In this document: positions 6,383 to 11,325 of the stretch, one piece after another | Layout of the letters: each line of letters begins with the position of its first letter | Position numbering within the stretch: position 1 is the first letter of the stretch | Assembly (NCBI GenBank): GCA_001820675.1 | Contig: MHQO01000010.1 | Coordinates: 1 to 11,325 of the forward strand | DNA: 11,325 nucleotides | Reading direction: 5' to 3' | Source: Candidatus Sungbacteria bacterium RIFCSPLOWO2_01_FULL_47_10 | GTDB taxonomy: Bacteria; Patescibacteriota; Minisyncoccia; Sungbacterales; GWA2-42-14 | Notes under the pieces: model-generated | What the model was told of the DNA's origin: nothing | Databases searched by the model: none | What the model saw: the letters and a program-made list of their open reading frames with translations, nothing else | Position numbers and translations under genes: made by a program

Positions 6383-9300
6383 ATGGAAACAGATCCGGCG
6401 GCTCCGTTTTCACCGCATTCGAATCATCAATATCTACGCCATTATTTATGATATGCGACGAACTGCCAACGGTTATCCCAACCGCATTATTTCGAAATAC
6501 CGCATTTTCAAGAGTCGACGTCGCATTGTCGGATACAATCAGCGCATACCCTGAGTTGTTCCGAAAAAGCGTATCGTAAACAGTGCTCGAAGAATTCTTA
6601 AACCAAACGCCTCTGAAACTGTTGTTCTCAATAATCGAATGCGCGAGCGATACGGATGACGCTTCCGCCATGAGTCCCGCACCCATACGAATCTGCGTTC
6701 GACCGCCCCCGTACCGGATTATTGCGCCGTTGAGGATTGATTCGCGCCCCGGTCCGGAATATATCGAGATTCCCGACCAGGTGCCCGCTGATGCCTGAGA
6801 GGTTGTCGCGTTATTATTCGTGTCTCCCCCATATTCGTCGTCGGCAAACGCGGTAAAAACAACAGGTTCTTCTTCTGTCCCCTCCGTCACAAGAGAACCG
6901 TATACGCACATGTCTCCGTGGTCCGGAAACTTAATCACAACGCCTTTTTCAATTGTGAGTTTTGCGTTTATATTATAGCACGCATAATCTCCAACGATAT
7001 ACGTCAAGTCCTTCGGCAGAAACGTGTCATCTTCAAGATGCCCGATGAGTTCTATGCCGTGTTTTCCCGGGCTTTCAGGCGAAATACTGTTTCCCTCAAA
7101 AAAGGGAACGGAATTCGTGATGCGGATCGCATAATTATTTTCAATGAATCTGTTGCGACTGATTTCTCCTCCGCGAAAATTCGAGCCGGCTATGCCGCCT
7201 CCGTTTTTAATAAATTCGTTATCAATAACCCGTGCCGCCCCGCCTCCGCCGACAAACGCTTCACGCGCATTCAGCCGAAACATGTTGCCGCTCACGGTTG
7301 ACGCGCAACCCAAACATCCGATTCCGAATAATTGCGAGTGTTCGATTATTGAGTCGCTCACCGAAACATTCACGCCTTCCAGCACAATCATTGCTTGTCT
7401 TTCGATTGAAAAATTATTGATATGTCTGCCGCCATACCGGATAATCGCTCCGACAATTCGGGATTCCGGCTCCGAAGCATCAAAAAATATATTTTTCCAC
7501 GAACCCGGGTAGGGGCAGGCCGCGGTTGAGGAGGCGTCGTCCGGACTGCATATGCCGTCCTTATTCGTATCTCCCCCGAACTCGTCGTCGCGGATGCTTG
7601 TGATGACAACCGGGTCCTCTTTTGTTCCAAGAATTTTTAAGGCGCCATGAACGGTGATTTTTGGGTCATATGTTGATGCGATTTTGACGACCACTCCCGG
7701 CTCAATCGTAAGCGATGCTCCGTAATCAATCATCAGCCCATCGCGGAGGATAACATACGGAGAATTCTCTTTTGTCAGGGTTTTGTCGGAGCGAAGCCAA
7801 TAATGGCCGTATACGACGGGAAGGGTCGCGCTGTTCCTTTCTTTTGGCGTGCCGAAGATTTCCTCTCCATCGGCATTTGCATACGGACGGGCAATTTCTT
7901 CTTCGTAATATGTTCCCCACCCCGCTTCCGCACCCCCCACATCGGCATTGACGCGCTCCATGGTGCTCCGCGCGGCCTTATTGCCAGCGCACCAGCGGGT
8001 ATTTTCGCGCCAATTTGGGGGACAGTCCAGGGTTTGATCGATTATTGTCGAACCCCTGGCAAGTTTTATAACCATGCCGGAATCATGAAGGCCGGTACCG
8101 AAAGAGGTTACAATATCCGCGGAAATATCCGGCAACGTATCGTCATTGGTGCGTTCAATAAGAAAATATCCTTTCGGCTGAATTGCGCCCGAAAGAGGGA
8201 TAATTTTTTTTGGCTCGGCGCTCATCGGACTTGCAAGATTTGCGGTATCCTGCAGGCCGTATAACTCCAACTGCCAGCCGGAGAGGTTTATCGGATGTAT
8301 CACGCGGCTTTTAAGTTCAATCCATTCATCTTTGCTTGTCGTTGCCGACCCCCCCGTTCCCATCCATGCGATTTCGTTTATGATCACGGGCAGGAGATTG
8401 ACTTCCGCCGATTGCGAAACTTCCGCAGATTCGTTGCCCGCGCCGTCTTTTGCCCGTGCGCGAAATTCATACAGCATGTCGGATGATGCGCGATATACCA
8501 AAGACCGTGCCCTGGTGGTTGTCGCGGTGGAGCTTGCGGAGGCAGAATCATCTTCACCCATTCCGGCATCAATGATTTTCGGATTCTCAAAATCTTCACA
8601 GGGCGCCCATGGAACAGAGACGCTTTGCCGAGATAAGCACGCGAGAGAATATGATGCGGCGTCATCCGCCGATGAATCAAGCGCTATCGTAAGCGTCGTC
8701 GTGCCGATCGCGCATGCCTCCTCCGAGAAACCGTCGGAACACTCAAGAATAGTTAAAGAAACATCCGGCGGCGTTTCATCCGGAGTTGAAGTCGGACTTC
8801 CTTCGTCGAGAAGTCCGACTTCGGTAGTTTCCTCCCCCTCAAGAGAGGGAGGAGAGGAGGGGGTATCACTGGTCTCGCCATCAGAAGCAGAAACAGCCGC
8901 TCCCCCTCCGCCTCCGCCGACAAAAGCGCCAAGATACCACGGCGGAGAATCAATATCATCCGATTGTTCGGCCGCTGTTTCGTTATCCGGTGTCGAGGTT
9001 GCCTCCTGGAGTTCTGCCTTTGGAGAGGGTGGCGTTACGGATGCCGTGTTACCCGGCATTAAATTATACAAGGATTCTTGTGCTTCTGGTTTTTCGGCAT
9101 CAGCAGGAACCGAAGAAGGAACTGTGGCGGAGCTGTCCGGCGCTGATTCGACTACGGCGTTGGACGGCGGCGCAGTTTCCTGAACTTTCTGAATCGCGCC
9201 GCTGACTCCTGCCGTATACGCGTAAGGGCCAACAGTATTCGAAGAAAATACGCTTGTTGACCAATCCCACGCTTTCTGCCACCAGGAGCGGTTTTTAAGC

Positions 9301-10322
9301 CACAAAGTTCGCGTTTGCTTTTCTTTTTCAACCTCATCGAAGAAAAGCTTGATTAGGCCCGCGCCGTTTTTTATAGCTTCTTTTGAGAGAAGGGCCCAGT
9401 AGTCTGCAGTGATCAAATTATCTGCGTCCTCAATTGTAGTTACCTTTTCTATTCCTCCCAAACGCCTGATTCCGAGCTGAATTAACTTGTATTTAATTCC
9501 ATCAAGTTCTGCGTACCCAAATTGATGGAAAAGTCCATCACTTAACTTTTGTAATACTGTAATTGAATATGTTGGTCTTGTGTAATCAAATATTGTATCT
9601 TTACTAAAAAAATTATTATTTGAATAATTCGCCGTCACATTGAAATAATCATTCAAAGACGAGGCAATGCGGGGCTTGTTTGATTCACTCTTCATTCCCT
9701 CAAGCATATTTGTATTATTCACGCCAAATTGAGCGGTCCACGATTCATACGGGCTTTCGTCAAGCAGGGCGGAATGGCTCAAAATGTTCGGGTGGGGGTC
9801 GTTTCTGGTGTGATCCGGAACCGTGGCATCCTCAAGCAAGTGCAGGATGTGGCCGAGCGACTCAAGCCCCCGCTCCTCGTCAATCCATGCGTAGTCATAA
9901 ATCGCGCGCTCCCACGAATAATCGGACGGGGATGAAAACAGAGAAAATATGGAGCCATACGTCGTATCCCGAAACGCGCCGTCTTCTTCGGCTTGCGCCA
10001 ATGTATCCTGCGACCAGTCCTTTGACGATTCCCACGTTTTGCCCAATATCGTAAGCCCGCGATCGTGCACAGGATCAAAGAAATGCCTAAGCCATCGCGT
10101 CTCCTCGTCTTCGTCAATCGAGCCCTTCATCAAAAGGCCGATTTCATGAGCGTCAAGGAATCTTTCTGGATGATGATAATTGAAAAAGCGCGCGATCTCT
10201 TTTGTGAGTGCGGGGTGCGTTGTTGTGTCGCTGTATCCGAAAACAAAAAGAGGGATACTCAAAAAAAGAATCCCCCCTCCTAAGAATTCGTAAAGAAGTT
10301 TTATAGTTCTAAAATTTTCCAT
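6381..10322 (-). CDS. Giant secreted protein: Zn phospholipase C/P1 nuclease-like domain, lamin-tail domain, beta-helix
   Basis: 1313 residues from ATG 10322; the next methionine is residue 65, so this start is secure. Hydrophobic signal 13-29. Residues about 31-345 resemble zinc-dependent phospholipase C/S1-P1 nuclease: H36, D70 or D72, H80 in 'LRHFFDP' (compare 'SHFYDP' of Bacillus cereus PLC), then H161-x3-D165-x5-H171 in 'HLLEDATVPDH', the exact spacing of that enzyme's H118/D122/H128; 'PYESW' (191-195) may supply the last glutamate. Residues 380-515 are a Pro/Ser/Glu linker with six glycines (469-474). An Ig/FN3-like segment (518-643) and a lamin-tail domain (about 645-830, 'VIINEIAWMG', 'DEWIEL', 'YFLIERT') follow. 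Residues 838-1300 form a right-handed beta-helix with two long repeats and a Ca-loop-like 'DTNKDG' (918-923). There is no C-terminal anchor, so it is probably released or held non-covalently. Substrate (phospholipid or nucleic acid) cannot be told. Its start overlaps the upstream gene by 22 bases. Confidence 0.85.
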   Translation of the reverse strand: MENFRTIKLLYEFLGGGILFLSIPLFVFGYSDTTTHPALTKEIARFFNYHHPERFLDAHEIGLLMKGSIDEDEETRWLRHFFDPVHDRGLTILGKTWESSKDWSQDTLAQAEEDGAFRDTTYGSIFSLFSSPSDYSWERAIYDYAWIDEERGLESLGHILHLLEDATVPDHTRNDPHPNILSHSALLDESPYESWTAQFGVNNTNMLEGMKSESNKPRIASSLNDYFNVTANYSNNNFFSKDTIFDYTRPTYSITVLQKLSDGLFHQFGYAELDGIKYKLIQLGIRRLGGIEKVTTIEDADNLITADYWALLSKEAIKNGAGLIKLFFDEVEKEKQTRTLWLKNRSWWQKAWDWSTSVFSSNTVGPYAYTAGVSGAIQKVQETAPPSNAVVESAPDSSATVPSSVPADAEKPEAQESLYNLMPGNTASVTPPSPKAELQEATSTPDNETAAEQSDDIDSPPWYLGAFVGGGGGGAAVSASDGETSDTPSSPPSLEGEETTEVGLLDEGSPTSTPDETPPDVSLTILECSDGFSEEACAIGTTTLTIALDSSADDAASYSLACLSRQSVSVPWAPCEDFENPKIIDAGMGEDDSASASSTATTTRARSLVYRASSDMLYEFRARAKDGAGNESAEVSQSAEVNLLPVIINEIAWMGTGGSATTSKDEWIELKSRVIHPINLSGWQLELYGLQDTANLASPMSAEPKKIIPLSGAIQPKGYFLIERTNDDTLPDISADIVTSFGTGLHDSGMVIKLARGSTIIDQTLDCPPNWRENTRWCAGNKAARSTMERVNADVGGAEAGWGTYYEEEIARPYANADGEEIFGTPKERNSATLPVVYGHYWLRSDKTLTKENSPYVILRDGLMIDYGASLTIEPGVVVKIASTYDPKITVHGALKILGTKEDPVVITSIRDDEFGGDTNKDGICSPDDASSTAACPYPGSWKNIFFDASEPESRIVGAIIRYGGRHINNFSIERQAMIVLEGVNVSVSDSIIEHSQLFGIGCLGCASTVSGNMFRLNAREAFVGGGGAARVIDNEFIKNGGGIAGSNFRGGEISRNRFIENNYAIRITNSVPFFEGNSISPESPGKHGIELIGHLEDDTFLPKDLTYIVGDYACYNINAKLTIEKGVVIKFPDHGDMCVYGSLVTEGTEEEPVVFTAFADDEYGGDTNNNATTSQASAGTWSGISIYSGPGRESILNGAIIRYGGGRTQIRMGAGLMAEASSVSLAHSIIENNSFRGVWFKNSSSTVYDTLFRNNSGYALIVSDNATSTLENAVFRNNAVGITVGSSSHIINNGVDIDDSNAVKTEPPDLFP
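6705..6959 (-). repeat. Beta-helix repeat module 2 (protein residues 1122-1206)
   Basis: Begins 'LTIEKGVVIKF', continues 'YGSLVTEGTEEEPVVFTAFA', 'DDEYGGDTN', 'GTWSGISIY' and ends 'NGAIIRYGG', matching module 1 in order. The loop after GGDTN is shorter than in module 1 and its acidic positions are partly asparagine (D1167, N1169, N1171), so any calcium binding is probably lost. A run of beta-helix coils ('SIIENNSFRGV') follows it as in module 1. Confidence 0.75.
7428..7712 (-). repeat. Beta-helix repeat module 1 (protein residues 871-965)
   Basis: Begins 'LTIEPGVVVKI', then 'HGALKILGTKEDPVVITSI', 'DDEFGGDTNKDG', a loop with C925 and C936, 'GSWKNIFFD' and 'VGAIIRYGG'. The same series recurs at 6705-6959, an internal duplication of about 250 residues counting the helical coils after each module. 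Confidence 0.75.
8788..8822. repeat. Inverted pair of palindromic 13-mers inside the linker of the giant gene
   Basis: GAAGTCGGACTTC (8788-8800) and GAAGTCCGACTTC (8810-8822) are exact reverse complements separated by nine bases, and each is itself a palindrome around its central base. It encodes about residues 501-512 of the low-complexity linker. The perfect 13-base stem in coding DNA looks like a small repeat element tolerated in a linker rather than ordinary coding sequence. Confidence 0.7.
8831..8852. repeat. C-rich/G-rich inverted repeat next to the palindromic pair
   Basis: CCTCCC (8831-8836) and GGGAGG (8847-8852) are complementary, with a partly pairing interior, and a purine-only run continues to about 8863. 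It lies nine bases from the palindromic pair in the same linker and may belong to the same inserted element. Confidence 0.5.
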
Positions 10323-10768
10323 TTTCCATTTAAACCACGGATCATGACTAATTGAACTTCAACTATATTGTTCTCATCTGCAATTGTAAAAAAAACCCGA
10401 TCTCCATTGTTTTTTGTCAATTTAAGTGTGTGTGCATCCACGATTGCATTTTTTAGCCCGTTGCTGTCTCGCAATTCTGCTAAGTAACCATGTATCTCCT
10501 CCTGCTTATCCAGTACAAAATACTTCGATGCCAATTCAACATCTCCTTTTTCAAGGGCCGAGATGAATAATTCGAGCGTTTCTTCCGGAGTCTCGCCCCC
10601 ATACGTATCCTCCATATACTGGCGCGTGAGGGACTCCACTTCTTGTTCTGCCTGATATTCGGGAGAATTATAATACCCGTAATACCCAATGCCGAAAAAA
10701 ACAGCCGCGCCAACGCCGATAAGGAGAAGTGCTTGTAAAAAGTATTTAAAAATGCGTTTTTTATTCAT
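10301..10768 (-). CDS. Membrane-anchored NTF2-like (DUF4878-type) small protein
   Basis: 155 residues from ATG 10768 (MNKKRIFKYF). A transmembrane helix covers about 9-32, then a charged coil, then a soluble domain (about 58-155). 'TPEETLELFISALEKGDVELASKYF' spans a helix, a GD turn and a helix, split here as 'TPEETLELFI' (60-69), 'SALEKGD' (70-76) and 'VELASKYF' (77-84). This opening is typical of NTF2-like extracytoplasmic domains such as DUF4878. The end, 'VMIRGLNGKWKILEL', is the usual final strand of that fold ('...G.WKI'). No catalytic residues stand out; ligand or partner binding at the outer membrane face is inferred. Its last 22 bases overlap the start of the 1313-residue gene (stop TAA 10303-10301, next ATG 10322), so the two are probably one operon with coupled translation. 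No clear Shine-Dalgarno is seen before ATG 10768. A terminator lies only 28 bases upstream. Confidence 0.77.
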   Translation of the reverse strand: MNKKRIFKYFLQALLLIGVGAAVFFGIGYYGYYNSPEYQAEQEVESLTRQYMEDTYGGETPEETLELFISALEKGDVELASKYFVLDKQEEIHGYLAELRDSNGLKNAIVDAHTLKLTKNNGDRVFFTIADENNIVEVQLVMIRGLNGKWKILEL

Positions 10769-10795
10769 TCTGGTTAAGAAGTAGCATTACGCGAT

Positions 10796-10830
10796 AAAAA
10801 ATGCAAAACCGCAGGACGCAGGTTTTGCAT
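10796..10830 (-). terminator. Intrinsic terminator after the peptidoglycan-binding gene
   Basis: On the minus strand ATGCAAAACC (10830-10821) pairs perfectly with GGTTTTGCAT (10810-10801), loop of ten bases, followed by five further T (10800-10796). It ends 28 bases before ATG 10768, leaving little room for a separate downstream promoter. Confidence 0.85.
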
Positions 10831-10836
10831 ACTATA
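10831..10836 (-). promoter_or_regulatory. Possible -10 box overlapping the terminator
   Basis: Minus-strand TATAGT abuts the 5' arm of the terminator. Initiation about seven bases downstream would begin inside that arm, so the new transcript could not form the full hairpin and would run on into the 155-residue gene. No good -35 is visible (ATAAAG at 17 bases spacing), so this is weak. Confidence 0.25.
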
Positions 10837-10898
10837 CCGTGTTATGATGAAATCTTTATGAAGAAAGAATAAAGAAAAATTGCGGTGATGTAAGTGCT

Positions 10899-11325
10899 TT
10901 AGGACGACTGCAAAATTTTGTTTATCTTCGCGCGGCTTGAAGGCCCGACAAATCCGGTTCCTCCCGAAAGTCCTGCCGGTTTCAATACGTCGTCGGCATA
11001 TTTTTCCTGAAAACGGACGACGGCCTGTTTCGTAAGATCCCCAAAATAACCGGTGATAAGCCCTTGGGGGTAGACACCTTCTTTTACCAAAAGCTCCTGC
11101 AGTGCTTTTACGTCATCGCCGCCATCTCCCACGGTCAAATTCCTTAAAATTTCTTTTTTTGTTTCCTGCCCGGGCGGCAATGCGGCGCCGGAAAGAAGGT
11201 CATTCACTTTCTTAAGAGTTGATTTGCCGACATATCCCGACCCCTGCGACAATCCGACCGATGTAAGAATTTCATCGGCATATTTTTCCTGAAAACGGAC
11301 GACGGCCTGTTTCGTAAGATCCCCA
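10899..11325 (-). CDS. Tandem peptidoglycan-binding-domain protein (C-terminal part, runs off right edge)
   Basis: The frame is open from the right edge to TAA 10901-10899, giving 141 visible residues; a TTG at 11252 is internal, not the start, because homology continues upstream of it. The last domain reads 'LTVGDGGDDVKALQELLVKEG', shown here as 'LTVGDGGDDVKALQ' and 'ELLVKEG', then 'GYFGDLTKQAVVRFQEKY', the pattern of PG_binding_1 domains that bind peptidoglycan. The visible upstream piece repeats 'GDLTKQAVVRFQEKYADE' and is followed, like the last copy, by 'VG...GSGYVGKSTLKKVNDLL' against 'GTGFVGPSSRAKINKIL'. The repeat period is 94 residues. No catalytic domain is visible; one could lie beyond the edge. 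It is followed by a strong terminator. The likely location is the cell wall or envelope, with export inferred from function. Confidence 0.85.
   Translation of the reverse strand, partial: GDLTKQAVVRFQEKYADEILTSVGLSQGSGYVGKSTLKKVNDLLSGAALPPGQETKKEILRNLTVGDGGDDVKALQELLVKEGVYPQGLITGYFGDLTKQAVVRFQEKYADDVLKPAGLSGGTGFVGPSSRAKINKILQSS
10993..11043 (-). repeat. 51-base direct repeat, copy 1
   Basis: Identical base for base to 11275-11325, offset 282 bases (94 codons), encoding 'GDLTKQAVVRFQEKYAD' in both domains. Flanking parts of the two domains differ clearly, so identity here points to recent exchange between the domains. Confidence 0.9.
11275..11325 (-). repeat. 51-base direct repeat, copy 2 (cut by the edge)
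   Basis: Second copy of the repeat at 10993-11043. The match reaches the last base of the window, so the true repeat may be longer. Confidence 0.9.

Noticed and set aside
8332..9183. Plus-strand open frame of 283 codons in the giant gene
   Set aside because: It mirrors the Pro/Ser/Glu-rich linker on the other strand, where codon composition keeps several frames open; no domain is visible.
11250..11252. TTG 11252 as start of a 117-residue protein
   Set aside because: The frame continues upstream with clear peptidoglycan-binding homology and a 51-base repeat, so the gene is longer and truncated by the window.
10993..11325. CRISPR-like repeats
   Set aside because: There are only two copies, in frame within a protein domain repeat, with a 282-base period; no short spacer array exists in the window.

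Overview
The window most resembles a genome fragment from the Candidate Phyla Radiation (Patescibacteria, Parcubacteria-like). This is inferred from family content and style. It holds secreted proteins with lamin-tail domains, a PKD domain and right-handed beta-helices. It also holds a DUF4382 protein, a tandem peptidoglycan-binding-domain protein, and GT4 glycosyltransferases with the 'FPPDIGGPATYS' opening. There is no rRNA, tRNA, CRISPR array, transposase or phage gene. Base composition is moderate, with one sharp AT-rich dip inside the largest gene.

Layout from left to right. A minus-strand frame runs off the left edge (1401 to <1); it encodes a whole GT4 glycosyltransferase joined in frame to the start of a second one. 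Upstream on the same strand is a P-loop NTPase/CYTH protein of the TTD14 type (1577-2728). A tiny 20-codon ORF with an excellent Shine-Dalgarno sequence sits between its stop and its terminator (1486-1548). Next come a small basic membrane protein resembling the PGPGW family (2834-3283) and a membrane-anchored lamin-tail/PKD/lamin-tail surface protein (3381-about 5048). A divergent intergenic region (5049-5294) carries two tandem ATTACGTAAT palindromes and a consensus TATAAT box. The only plus-strand gene follows, a membrane-anchored DUF4382-PepSY protein (5295-6272). It shares a bidirectional terminator (6346-6382) with a convergent gene for a 1313-residue secreted protein (6381-10322). That giant joins an N-terminal zinc phospholipase C/P1-nuclease-like domain to a low-complexity linker, an Ig/FN3-like region, a lamin-tail domain and a beta-helix with two large repeats. 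Its start overlaps the end of a small membrane-anchored NTF2-like protein gene (10301-10768). The right end is the C-terminal part of a protein with tandem peptidoglycan-binding domains (10899 to >11325).

Taken together this is a cell-envelope and extracellular-protein neighbourhood: glycan assembly, wall binding, surface adhesion-type modules and a candidate secreted zinc hydrolase. Each minus-strand unit ends in a clear intrinsic terminator, so most genes look like separate transcription units. The exceptions are the 155-aa/1313-aa pair, which looks translationally coupled, and the 383-aa gene with its trailing mini-ORF. The most unusual items are the zinc-PLC/lamin-tail/beta-helix giant, the in-frame double glycosyltransferase, the SD-led mini-ORF and the palindromic repeat embedded in the linker of the giant gene.
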